A stretch of DNA of 64,000 bases from Persicaria tinctoria (lineage: Eukaryota; Streptophyta; Magnoliopsida; Caryophyllales; Polygonaceae): NCBI GenBank assembly GCA_037127255.1, contig JBANSL010000003.1:18231314-18295313 (forward strand). The letters run 5' to 3'. Both the position numbers and the translations under genes were made by a program. A model generated the notes under the pieces. It had not been told where the DNA came from and searched no databases. It saw only the letters and a program-made list of their open reading frames with translations. Shown here in pieces: positions 33,201 through 44,433 of the stretch. Each line of letters starts with the position of its first letter. Position 1 is the first letter of the stretch.

Positions 33201-36200
33201 TAGGGTTTAGGGCCAAGGCCCTAAACCCTAAACCCTAAAATGTTATGTATAGTACGTCATTGAGAGATGAGGGGTGTCAGCAGGAGTAATGGTGTCACCA
33301 ACAGGACAACCCTATGACAAGGGAATCAAATACCCTAAAGGGGCTAATGCTAAGCAAATACTCTGTCAGCAGAAGTAATGGTGTCATCAAAATTAACTGT
33401 GTCACCAACTAGATACCCCTAGGACAAGGGAAGCAACAACCCTAAGGGGCTAATGCTAAGCAAAGATACATGTGTGGTGGGAAAGAATCCTGTCATCACA
33501 AGGACATGTGGTGTACAGTATGGTTTAGGGTTTAGGGTTGAGTCTTTAGGGTTTAGGGCCAAGGCCCTAAACCCTAAACACTAAAATGTTATGTACAGTA
33601 CTTCATTTAGAGATGAGGGGTGTCAGCAGGAGTAATGGTGTCACCAACAGGACAACCCTATGACAAGGGAATCAAATACCCTAAAGGGGCTAATGCTAAG
33701 CAAATACTCTGTCAGCAGAAGTAATGGTGTCATCAAAATTAACTGTGTCACCAACTGGATACCCCTAGGACAAGGGAAGCAACAACCCTAAGGGGCTAAT
33801 GCTAAGCAAAGATACATGTGTGGTGGAAAAGAATCCTGTCATCACAAGGACATGTGGTGTACAGTATGGTTTAGGGTTTAGGGTTGAGTCTTTAGGGTTT
33901 AGGGCCAAGGCTCTAAACCATAAACCCTAAAATGTTATGTACAGTACTTCATTGAGAGATGAGGGGTGTCAGCAGGAGTAATGGTGTCACCAACAGATCA
34001 ACCCTATGACAAGGGAATCAAACACCCTAAAGGGGCTAATGCTAAGCAAATACTCTGTCAGCAGAAGTAATGGTGTCATCAAAATTAACTGTGTCACCAA
34101 CTGGATACCCCTAGGACAAGGGAAGCAACAACCCTAAGGGGCTAATGCTAAGCAAAGATACATGTGTGGTGGAAAAGAATCCTGTCATCACAAGGACATG
34201 TGGTGTACAGTATGGTTTAGGGTTTAGGGTTGAGTCTTTAGGGTTTAGGGCCAAGGCCCTAAACCCTAAAATGTTATGTACAGTACTTCATTGAGAGATG
34301 AGGGGTGTCAGCAGGAGTAATGGTGTCACCAACAGGACAACCCTATGACAAGGGAATCAAACACCCTAAAGGGGCTAATGCTAAGCAAATACTCTGTCAG
34401 CAGAAGTAATGGTGTCATCAAAATTAACTGTGTCACCAACTTGATACCCCTAGGACAAGGGAAGCAACAACCCTAAGGGGCTAATGCTAAGCAAAGATAC
34501 ATGTGTGGTGGAAAAGAATCCTGTCATCACAAGGACATGTGGTGTACAGTATGGTTTAGGGTTTAGGGTTGAGTCTTTAGGGTTTAGGGCCAAGGTCCTA
34601 AACCCTAAACCCTAAAATGTTATGTACAGTACTTCATTGAGAGATGAGGGGTGTCAGCAGGAGTAATGGTGTCACCAACAGGACAACCCTATGACAAGGG
34701 AATCAAATACCCTAATGGGGCTAATGCTAAGCAAATACTCTGTCAGCAGAAGTAATGGTGTCATCAAAATTAACTGTGTCACCAACTGGATACCCCTAGG
34801 ACAAGGGAAGCAACAACCCTAAGGGGCTAATGCTAAGCAAAGATACATGTGTGGTGGAAAAGAATCCTGTCATCACAATGACATGTGGTGTACAGTATGG
34901 TTTAGGGTTTAGGGTTGAGTCTTTAGGGTTTAGGGCCAAGGCTCTAAACCATAAACCCTAAAATGTTATGTACACTACTTCATTGAGAGATGAGGGGTGT
35001 CAGCAGGAGTAATGGTGTCACCAACAGATCAACCCTATGACAAGGGAATCAAACACCCTAAAGGGGCTAATGCTAAGCAAATACTCTGTCAGCAGAAGTA
35101 ATGGTGTCATCAAAATTAACTGTGTCATCAACTGGATACCCCTAGGACAAGGGAAGCAACAACCCTAAGGGGCTAATGCTAAGCAAAGATACATGTGTGG
35201 TGGAAAAGAATCCTGTCATCACAAGGACATGTGGTGTACAGTATGGTTTAGGGTTTAGGGTTGAGTCTTTAGGGTTTAGGGCCAAGGCCCTAAACCCTAA
35301 ACCCTAAAATGTTATGTACAGTACTTCATTGAGAGATGAGGGGTGTCAGCAGGAGTAATGGTGTCACCAACAGGACAACCCTATGACAAGGGAATCAAAT
35401 ACCCTAAAGGGGCTAATGCTAAGCAAATACTCTGTCGGCAGAAGTAATGGTGTCATCAAAATTAACTGTGTCACCAACTGGATACCCCTAGGACAAGGGA
35501 AGCAACAACCTAAGGGGCTAATGCTAAGCAAAGATACATGTGTGGTGGAAAAGAATCCTGTCATCACAAGGACATGTGGTGTACAGTATGGTTTAGGGTT
35601 TAGGGTTGAGTCTTTAGGGTTTAGGGCCAAGGCTCTAAACCATAAACCCTAAAATGTTATGTACAGTACTTCATTGAGAGATGAGGGGTGTCAGCAGGAG
35701 TAATGGTGTCACCAACAGATCAACCCTATGACAAGGGAATCAAACACCCTAAAGGGGCTAATGCTAAGCAAATACTCTGTCAGCAGAAGTAATGGTGTCA
35801 TCAAAATTAACTGTGTCACCAACTGGATACCCCTAGGACAAGGGAAGCAACAACCCTAAGGGGCTAATGCTAAGCAAAGATACATGTGTGGTGGAAAAGA
35901 ATCCTGTCATCACAAGGACATGTGGTGTACAGTATGGTTTAGGGTTTAGGGTTGAGTCTTTAGGGTTTAGGGCCAAGGCCCTAAACCCTAAAATGTTATG
36001 TACAGTACTTCATTGAGAGATGAGGGGTGTCAGCAGGAGTAATGGTGTCACCAACAGGACAACCCTATGACAAGGGAATCAAACACCCTAAAGGGGCTAA
36101 TGCTAAGCAAATACTCTGTCAGCAGAAGTAATGGTGTCATCAAAATTAACTGTGTCACCAACTTGATACCCCTAGGACAAGGGAAGCAACAACCCTAAGG

Positions 36201-39200
36201 GGCTAATGCTAAGCAAAGATACATGTGTGGTGGAAAAGAATCCTGTCATCACAAGGACATGTGGTGTACAGTATGGTTTAGGGTTTAGGGTTGAGTCTTT
36301 AGGGTTTAGGGCCAAGGTCCTAAACCCTAAACCCTAAAATGTTATGTACAGTACTTCATTGAGAGATGAGGGGTGTCAGCAGGAGTAATGGTGTCACCAA
36401 CAGGACAACCCTATGACAAGGGAATCAAATACCCTAATGGGGCTAATGCTAAGCAAATACTCTGTCAGCAGAAGTAATGGTGTCATCAAAATTAACTGTG
36501 TCACCAACTGGATACCCCTAGGACAAGGGAAGCAACAACCCTAAGGGGCTAATGCTAAGCAAAGATACATGTGTGGTGGAAAAGAATCCTGTCATCACAA
36601 TGACATGTGGTGTACAGTATGGTTTAGGGTTTAGGGTTGAGTCTTTAGGGTTTAGGGCCAAGGCTCTAAACCATAAACCCTAAAATGTTATGTACACTAC
36701 TTCATTGAGAGATGAGGGGTGTCAGCAGGAGTAATGGTGTCACCAACAGATCAACCCTATGACAAGGGAATCAAACACCCTAAAGGGGCTAATGCTAAGC
36801 AAATACTCTGTCAGCAGAAGTAATGGTGTCATCAAAATTAACTGTGTCATCAACTGGATACCCCTAGGACAAGGGAAGCAACAACCCTAAGGGGCTAATG
36901 CTAAGCAAAGATACATGTGTGGTGGAAAAGAATCCTGTCATCACAAGGACATGTGGTGTACAGTATGGTTTAGGGTTTAGGGTTGAGTCTTTAGGGTTTA
37001 GGGCCAAGGCCCTAAACCCTAAACCCTAAAATGTTATGTACAGTACTTCATTGAGAGATGAGGGGTGTCAGCAGGAGTAATGGTGTCACCAACAGGACAA
37101 CCCTATGACAAGGGAATCAAATACCCTAAAGGGGCTAATGCTAAGCAAATACTCTGTCGGCAGAAGTAATGGTGTCATCAAAATTAACTGTGTCACCAAC
37201 TGGATACCCCTAGGACAAGGGAAGCAACAACCTAAGGGGCTAATGCTAAGCAAAGATACATGTGTGGTGGAAAAGAATCCTGTCATCACAAGGACATGTG
37301 GTGTACAGTATGGTTTAGGGTTTAGGGTTGAGTCTTTAGGGTTTAGGGCCAAGGCTCTAAACCATAAACCCTAAAATGTTATGTACAGTACTTCATTGAG
37401 AGATGAGGGGTGTCAGCAGGAGTAATGGTGTCACCAACAGATCAACCCTATGACAAGGGAATCAAACACCCTAAAGGGGCTAATGCTAAGCAAATACTCT
37501 GTCAGCAGAAGTAATGGTGTCATCAAAATTAACTGTGTCACCAACTGGATACCCCTAGGACAAGGGAAGCAACAACCCTAAGGGGCTAATGCTAAGCAAA
37601 GATACATGTGTGGTGGAAAAGAATCCTGTCATCACAAGGACATGTGGTGTACAGTATGGTTTAGGGTTTAGGGTTGAGTCTTTAGGGTTTAGGGCCAAGG
37701 CCCTAAACCCTAAAATGTTATGTACAGTACTTCATTGAGAGATGAGGGGTGTCAGCAGGAGTAATGGTGTCACCAACAGGACAACCCTATGACAAGGGAA
37801 TCAAACACCCTAAAGGGGCTAATGCTAAGCAAATACTCTGTCAGCAGAAGTAATGGTGTCATCAAAATTAACTGTGTCACCAACTTGATACCCCTAGGAC
37901 AAGGGAAGCAACAACCCTAAGGGGCTAATGCTAAGCAAAGATACATGTGTGGTGGAAAAGAATCCTGTCATCACAAGGACATGTGGTGTACAGTATGGTT
38001 TAGGGTTTAGGGTTGAGTCTTTAGGGTTTAGGGCCAAGGTCCTAAACCCTAAACCCTAAAATGTTATGTACAGTACTTCATTGAGAGATGAGGGGTGTCA
38101 GCAGGAGTAATGGTGTCACCAACAGGACAACCCTATGACAAGGGAATCAAATACCCTAATGGGGCTAATGCTAAGCAAATACTCTGTCAGCAGAAGTAAT
38201 GGTGTCATCAAAATTAACTGTGTCACCAACTGGATACCCCTAGGACAAGGGAAGCAACAACCCTAAGGGGCTAATGCTAAGCAAAGATACATGTGTGGTG
38301 GAAAAGAATCCTGTCATCACAATGACATGTGGTGTACAGTATGGTTTAGGGTTTAGGGTTGAGTCTTTAGGGTTTAGGGCCAAGGCCCTAAACCCTAAAC
38401 CCTAAAATGTTATGTATAGTACGTCATTGAGAGATGAGGGGTGTCAGCAGGAGTAATGGTGTCACCAACAGGACAACCCTATGACAAGGGAATCAAATAC
38501 CCTAAAGGGGCTAATGCTAAGCAAATACTCTGTCAGCAGAAGTAATGGTGTCATCAAAATTAACTGTGTCACCAACTGGATACCCCTAGGACAAGGGAAG
38601 CAACAACCCTAAGGGGCTAATGCTAAGCAAAGATACATGTGTGGTGGGAAAGAATCCTGTCATCACAAGGACATGTGGTGTACATTATGGTTTAGGGTTT
38701 AGGGTTGAGTCTTTAGGGTTTAGGGCCAAGGCCCTAAACCCTAAACACTAAAATGTTATGTACAGTACTTCATTTAGAGATGAGGGGTGTCAGCAGGAGT
38801 AATGGTGTCACCAACAGGACAACCCTATCACAAGGGAATCAAATACCCTAAAGGGGCTAATGCTAAGCAAATACTCTGTCAGCAGAAGTAATGGTGTCAT
38901 CAAAATTAACTGTGTCACCAACTGGATACCCCTAGGACAAGGGAAGCAACAACCCTAAGGGGCTAATGCTAAGCAAAGATACATGTGTGGTGGAAAAGAA
39001 TCTTATCATCACAAGGACATGTGGTGTACAGTATGGTTTAGGGTTTAGGGTTGAGTCTTTAGGGTTTAGGGCCAAGGCTCTAAACCATAAACCCTAAAAT
39101 GTTATGTACAGTACTTCATTGAGAGATGAGGGGTGTCAGCAGGAGTAATGGTGTCACCAACAGATCAACCCTATGACAAGGGAATCAAACACCCTAAAGG

Positions 39201-40735
39201 GGCTAATGCTAAGCAAATACTCTGTCAGCAGAAGTAATGGTGTCATCAAAATTAACTGTGTCACCAACTGGATACCCCTAGGACAAGGGAAGCAACAACC
39301 CTAAGGGGCTAATGCTAAGCAAAGATACATGTGTGGTGGAAAAGAATCCTGTCATCACAAGGACATGTGGTGTACAGTATGGTTTAGGGTTTAGGGTTGA
39401 GTCTTTAGGGTTTAGGGCCAAGGCCCTAAACCCTAAACCCTAAAATGTTATGTACAGTACTTCATTGAGAGATGAGGGGTGTCAGCAGGAGTAATGGTGT
39501 CACCAACAGGACAACCCTATGACAAGGGAATCAAATACCCTAAAGGGGCTAATGCTAAGCAAATACTCTGTCAGCAGAAGTAATGGTGTCATCAAAATTA
39601 ACTGTGTCACCAACTGGATACCCCTAGGACAAGGGAAGCAACAACCTAAGGGGCTAATGCTAAGCAAAGATACATGTGTGGTGGAAAAGAATCCTGTCAT
39701 CACAAGGACATGTGGTTTACGGTATGGTTTAGGGTTTAGGGTTGAGTCTTTAGGGTTTAGGGCCAAGGCCCTAAACCCTAAAATGTTATGTACAGTACTT
39801 CATTGAGAGATGAGGGGTGTCAGCAGGAGTAATGGTGTCACCAACAGGACAACCCTATGACAAGGGAATCAAACACCCTAAAGGGGCTAATGCTAAGCAA
39901 ATACTCTGTCAGCAGAAGTAATGGTGTCATCAAAATTAACTGTGTCACCAACTTGATACCCCTAGGACAAGGGAAGCAACAACCCTAAGGGGCTAATGCT
40001 AAACAAAGATACATGTGTGGTGGAAAAGAATCCTGTCATCACAAGGACATGTGGTGTACAGTATGGTTTAGGGTTGAGTCTTTAGGGTTTAGGGCCAAGG
40101 CCCTAAACCCTAAACCCTAAAATGTTATGTACAGTACTTCATTGAGAGATGAGGGGTGTCAGCAGGAGTAATGGTGTCACCAACAGGACAACCCTATGAC
40201 AAGGGAATCAAATACCCTAAAGGGGCTAATGCTAAGCAAATACTCTGTCAGCAGAAGTAATGGTGTCATCAAAATTAACTGTGTCACCAATTGGATACCC
40301 CTAGGACAAGGGAAGCAACAACCCTAAGGGGCTAATGCTAAGCAAAGATACATGTGTGGTGGAAAAGAATCCTGTCATCACAAGGACATGTGGTGTACAG
40401 TATGGTTTAGGGTTTAGGGTTGAGTCTTTAGGGTTTAGGGCCAAGGCCCTAAACCCTAAACCCTAAAATGTTATGTACAGTACTTCATTGAGAGATGAGG
40501 GGTGTCAGCAGGAGTAATGGTGTCACCAACAGGACAACCCTATGACAAGGGAATCAAATACCCTAAAGGGGCTAATGCTAAGCAAATACTCTGTCAGCAG
40601 AAGTAATGGTGTCATCAAAATTAACTGTGTCACCAACTGGATACCCCTAGGACAAGGGAAGCAACAACCCTAAGGGGCTAATGCTAAGCAAAGATACATG
40701 TGTGGTGGAAAAGAATCCTGTCATCACAAGGAATG
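27270..40735. repeat. 344-bp satellite array, about 39 units, with telomere-like hairpin and TGTCANCA words
   Basis: The landmark CTTCATTGAG occurs at 27401, 27748, 28093, 28439, 28785 and so on to 40483. That is 13,082 bp, about 38 intervals, averaging 344 bp. Length changes are mostly 7 bp, the gain or loss of one CTAAACC. Each unit has a perfect inverted repeat, TTTAGGGTTTAGGGCC then AA then its complement. Each also has two ~65-bp related halves (both ending GGGGCTAATGCTAAGCAAA) and six TGTCANCA words. Variant units recur at multi-unit spacing (1722 bp = 5 units between identical stretches at about 35364 and 37086). Short open frames here are repeat by-products. Confidence 0.95.
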
Positions 40736-41424
40736 GAGTCACCAAATGGATACCCCTAGGACAAGGGAAGCAACAACCCTAAAGGAGCTAATGCTAAGCA
40801 AAGCTTAATGGGGTGTAAAACATTAAAACAGTGGGAATATATGGTGTCACTAAAAGGATAATTCTAAGCAATGAATGGTCTCCCACCATGAACGGACATA
40901 GAACAGACTATAAACAAACATATAAACTACTGTCACCACACTTGAGGAATAGATGAAATACATAAATACTAAATTCAAAACAAAATCAGTCCAAGGAAGA
41001 AATAAAGCATCATATCACAAACTCAGAAACCTTATAGAAAACAGAAGAATCACAAAAACAGACAGAACAATGGCTTACAACATCCTGTAACCAAAAAGGG
41101 AAACTACTGTCACCATCAATATCAAATTGATCAAACAACTGTGCATAAATGCTAAATTTGAAACGAAATTAGTTCAATAAACAAACAATGCATCATATCA
41201 CAAACTCATAACCCTTACATACAAATAAAAGCAAAACACAAACCCTAACCGGTGATTAACAGGATAAAATCACAAAAACAAACCCAAATTAACCAACAAA
41301 CTGACGACAACCAGAGAAAAACAAGCAGGAAATGGAAGGAGATGTCCAAATGCAAACAGAAATTGAAAAAACCCTAAACAGAAACCGAGTTCATTTGAAA
41401 CGACAGTGAGCAGTAGTCCAATAC
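40736..41424. other. Intron flank after the satellite
   Basis: The last unit breaks down at about 40732-40810, where a shortened copy with GAGTCACCAAATGG is followed by unique DNA. The rest holds two related ~200-bp segments (both with AACTACTGTCACCA and CATCATATCACAAACTCA). No gene seen. Confidence 0.55.
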
Positions 41425-41440
41425 CTGATGACGACGCCAT
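41425..41440 (-). CDS. Candidate first coding exon of the Ulp1 gene (16 nt)
   Basis: Minus strand ATGGCGTCGTCATCAG followed by donor GTATTGG. It leaves one nucleotide of a split codon, and the next exon at 27001 begins with two nucleotides (GT) before AAA GAT, so the junction reads G-GT without a frame break. The intron would be 41424-27002, 14,423 bp, containing the satellite. It lies 320 bp inside the right terminus, where the promoter is expected. Inferred, not shown. Confidence 0.5.
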
Positions 41441-41654
41441 TAGAAGCACGAAGATCGACACGAAATCGAACTGGGAGAAGATAGCAGCAGGGGAACCGGC
41501 GCGAAAACGAGATAAACGGTGGAAGGAATACCGCCTGGAACCGGAAATGGCGTGGAATCGTCGAGGAGAAGCAGTTGCGCCTGGAGCACGAGAGAGAAGA
41601 CGGGAATGATGATGAACCGCCTGCAACTGACAATTGGAGAATTATAAAGGTAAG

Positions 41655-41762
41655 GGTATTATGGGGTTTTCGAAAATATTTTGGACATTTAGCAAAACCG
41701 CTTTTTAATTGGACATTTTGCAAAAGGATGTGGATAAAATGGACATTTGGCTAAATAATTTC
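41655..41762 (-). repeat. Right terminal inverted repeat of MULE-B
   Basis: In reverse complement it reads like the left end: GAAATTATTTAGCCAAATGTCC, then TTTTGCAAAATGTCC, then TTTTGCTAAATGTCCAAAAT. Three spaced copies of the GCAAAATGTCC-type word are present. Confidence 0.8.
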
Positions 41763-41771
41763 AAGAATAAA
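41763..41771. repeat. Right 9-bp target-site duplication of MULE-B
   Basis: AAGAATAAA, identical to 17880-17888. Confidence 0.9.
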
Positions 41772-42507
41772 AGACACTCTTAGCGACCTCTTGGTGGAGA
41801 ATTTGGACAATTAGAAACAAAATTTTATTTGAAAACATTAGCATAATGAACCTAGATGATTGGACGGGATATATTAGACAATTACTACAAAACTAGGAGA
41901 CCTCTAAGATTTTGGACCCAGATGAAAATGAGATAAAAGTCACTCAAAACCAGACAAGGCAAAGAAAGACTAAGAACCTCCGATGGGAAAAACCTAAGGA
42001 GGGTTTCGTCAAATTAAATTTTGATGGAGCGAAACTTGCGACCGGTCTTGTTGCTGTAGGTTTTGTGATTCGAGACTGCAACGGTGGTGTCATGCTTATG
42101 ATGCTTGACAGTGCGGGTCTGCATCAGCTCTTCAGGTGGAAGCTCTTGGTCTCTAGCTTGGCTTGCTTGAGGCAAAAAATATTGGTCTCAAAAGAGTTGA
42201 AGTCAAAGGAGATGGTCTTACGACCATCTATGTGATCGAAGAAGTTTGAAGAAGTCATTGGTGTGTTGAGATGTTGTGTTGTCTGACTCCCTCCTCCTCC
42301 AGAATTTTGAGGCCACTCTCTCTTTTCGCATGTATTTTGAGAAGTCAACAAGGTCGCTGATTTCGTGATGCATCTTCGGTTGGGGCAGAAGTCGACTCCT
42401 TTGGGTACGAATTTAGAGCGTCAGACTCTCGTCCATAAGGGCACTATTGGGTGGTGGTCTAGCAGGGTCTGACACCACCCAAAGTCTCGCTTCTTTAAAA
42501 AAAAAAC
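41772..42507 (+). pseudogene. Second LINE, right part: RNase H and 3' tail
   Basis: Straight after the target duplication the LINE reading resumes with SWWRIWTIRNKILF, matching the SFTWWTTWYIRNQHVF segment of the first LINE. The RNase H domain follows (LRWEKPKEGFVKLNFDGAKL, then after a frame change ALQVEALGL and EVKGDGL). The element ends in an A-rich tail at about 42497-42507. Together with 15950-17888 this is one LINE split by a 23.9-kb insertion. Confidence 0.8.
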
Positions 42508-42599
42508 AAAGGAACATATGAATATGGCTATAGACGAGACGAATTAATTTATATTGAAACATTATTTAGGGTAAATTACGGGTGATGATATTTTCACCG

Positions 42600-42800
42600 C
42601 TAATTTTTACTATTTCCACCACTAATCACCACATATATTAGCGGTGGCTTTAATGATGGTCAACGAGGCCACCGCAGTAAATGGAGGTAGATCTCATTGG
42701 CCACCGTCATACATAACAGTGGGGTGATGAGTATACGATCCCACCGTTGTACTAAACGGTGGTCTACTCCGTTCTGTTTGAACCCCACCGCCAACATATG
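42600..42800. repeat. Short-hairpin array (CCACCG...CGGTGG) near the MULE-C end
   Basis: Successive small inverted repeats: near 42669 CCACCGCAGTAAATGG, near 42701 CCACCGTCATAC with AGTGGGG, near 42741 CCACCGTTGTACTAAACGG closing with TGG, and near 42786 CCACCGCCAACATATGCGG closing with TGGG. Each has 5-7 bp arms and a 10-12 nt loop, spaced roughly 35-45 bp. Confidence 0.65.
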
Positions 42801-42989
42801 CGGTGGGCCTGGGGTCACTCGGAGTTGGGAGTTCAGAAGACTAGCAAAAGATATATATCCACAATGATCATCACCTGCAACATTCGTGACGGCTCGTATG
42901 AAAGTAATCATGAACTTGTCGATGTTGCCGGCTCCCCAATTGAAACCTATGTGTGAAAGATTCTAGGGCGGAAGCGTCGTAGGTGTTGT

Positions 42990-43866
42990 AGGTCGAATGG
43001 CACCTATAGGCTCCGACACTGATCGACCTCGGCCACGTCCCCTCCCACGACCTCAGCCCCGGCCTCTTCCTCTTCCTCTTCCTCGACCACTCGGAGGATC
43101 ATCGACGACAATTGTGTGTGGGCACAGTGGGTCAGTGGCCTCTTCATTTCCTTTCGCATCATCCGGTTCGTTTGATGAAGACTGACCTTGACCTCGACCT
43201 CGACCTCTGACTGATCCACTGATCCCCTCTCTATCGACTCGACGTTGGGCCCGAGCACGCTAACGTTTCCAAGGCAGAGGATAGGGGTGGCGAGTCCTCG
43301 GTCTCCCGGTCGGTCTACGATCCTCAGGGTCATGTGGAGTATCCTCGTCCATATCTCCACTCTGGAACAATGTGATCACACACGACATGTCGACATCAGC
43401 TTTTGTGAGCGGAGTGTTATCATGGACGTTGTCAATATATGGACGGTCCCAATTCCAATTGCTTCCAAAAAATGTGAATCTGGGATGGTCTGATCGGTAT
43501 CTTCTCGTCCCGACAAGCTTGCATCTCATGTGTACAGGGCAGACCGTAGACGTCCCTCCAGTATCTATCTTTGCATGGCTGCGACGGCGGATCGGTTTCC
43601 ATCTTCGTGTATATGCCGAACAACAAGTTGAACCCAATCAAATATCCATAGGTCGTGAGAGTCTGTTGGCCAGGTGTTGTTCGCTCGCCCCATTGTATTC
43701 TTCACTTCACTGATTTGGTCCGCCATCATCAGATCGATTGATTTTATCACGTGAGTAAAATCACCTATTGCAGAATTTAAGGTCTTCTTTAGCACCGAAT
43801 GAGCGGACTTAGCACTACAGGAAAACTGGGACTTGCAGGTGAATATCTCCATATATTGTAAACAAA
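42990..43866 (-). pseudogene. MULE/FAR1-type transposase C-terminal part with SWIM motif and RG-rich tail
   Basis: Minus-strand remnant. First SAKSAHSVLKKTLNSAIGDF and SIDLMMADQISEVKNTMG, matching the conserved E/K-x-A-H-x-x-L-K block of these transposases. After a frame change comes CKDRYWRDVYGLPCTHEM (SWIM-type C-x-H) and IPIRPSQIHIFWKQLEL (the usual I-P-x-x-x-I-H-x-x-W segment). The tail past about 43255 has many RGRGRG words interrupted by stops. Frames shift at least twice, so it is dead. The catalytic DDE part is missing, replaced upstream by the plant mobile domain. Confidence 0.65.
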
Positions 43867-44433
43867 TCACCGAATGCACTCCCTATCATGCCCAAGGGGA
43901 ACATTATCCTTCAACCTCTGCCGCATCGGTGCTATCTTCTGAAGGAGGGTTGTCACACTAGAACCTCCATGGGAGTTGGCGCTCTTCCACTCCTGCGTAG
44001 TGAGCCCGTACAACTCCGCAACCCGAGCCTTTCCCATGAGCAAATCCTCCCCGACCGAACACACCTCCCCGTCCATCCCATACCCAAGTATAAAAAAGAC
44101 ATCGTGCAGGGTAACGGTGATCTCTCCCCATGCGAAGTGAAAGCTATTTGTCTCCGGATGCCAGTGCTTAAAGAATGCACTAATGAGACTATGATCCACA
44201 AACTCCCACTGGACGTCTCGCAGTTCCCATAGGTCGATGTCCTGCACTGCAGTAAACCATGTATCCCGTCCGCCTACCTCCAGCAACGCCCCAACCACTG
44301 TCCCTATCTTTGAACACGCAATACCCTCCTCGAGGCGACCTCCTCCCGTCTCCAGACGGCCTATGCAATGTGTGTCGGATAATCTCTCAGCAGTATCAAT
44401 GTAGAAGGCCCCCCCTTGGCCATTCGAGGCCAA
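43867..44433 (-). pseudogene. Plant mobile domain (PMD, aminotransferase-like) ORF
   Basis: A 188-codon open frame. The conserved core VDHSLISAFFKHWHPETNSF then HFAWGEITVTLHDVFFILGY is the hallmark of the plant mobile domain (W-x-P-E-T-x-x-F-x-x-x-x-G-E-x-T-x-T-L-x-D-V). Host proteins with this domain (MAIN, MAIL1) act in silencing and genome stability, and many copies ride in Ty3 elements and MULEs. Only the first part of the domain is present before the frame ends at 43867. The next open frame is transposase, so the domain is truncated. It is adjacent to, and possibly fused with, the MULE remnant. Confidence 0.75.

Larger units (their letters stand above)
17889..41762. mobile_element. MULE-B: 23,874-bp Kaonashi-like Mutator element with transposase and Ulp1 genes
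   Basis: The boundaries come from a perfect 9-bp duplication and inverted termini (left GAATTTTTTTGCTAACCGTCC; right, reverse-complemented, GAAATTATTTAGCCAAATGTCC). It carries a MuDR-type transposase gene from the left and a convergent DUF1985-Ulp1 protease gene from the right. MULEs with an Ulp1-like gene are known in plants as Kaonashi-type. About 60% of the length is tandem repeats placed in the first introns of the two genes. The element sits in a LINE, and the LINE reading resumes across the insertion. Confidence 0.9.

Noticed and set aside
31634..39806. Recurrent 70-95 codon open frames in the satellite (for example 31634-31846, 35364-35630, 37105-37374)
   Set aside because: They repeat with the unit, occur in only some units, and are created or destroyed by single-base changes. 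They contain telomere-repeat translations (NPKDSTLNPK) and no domain.
27270..40735. Chromosome end or true telomere
   Set aside because: TTTAGGG occurs only in short runs inside a longer unit in both orientations, with MULE sequence on both sides.
27270..40735. CRISPR array
   Set aside because: Units are 344 bp with no unique spacers, and the DNA is a plant genome.
43004..43360. Glu-rich minus-strand frame (EEEEEEAGAEV)
   Set aside because: Shifted reading of the RG-rich tail repeat. The alternative frame continues the transposase reading.
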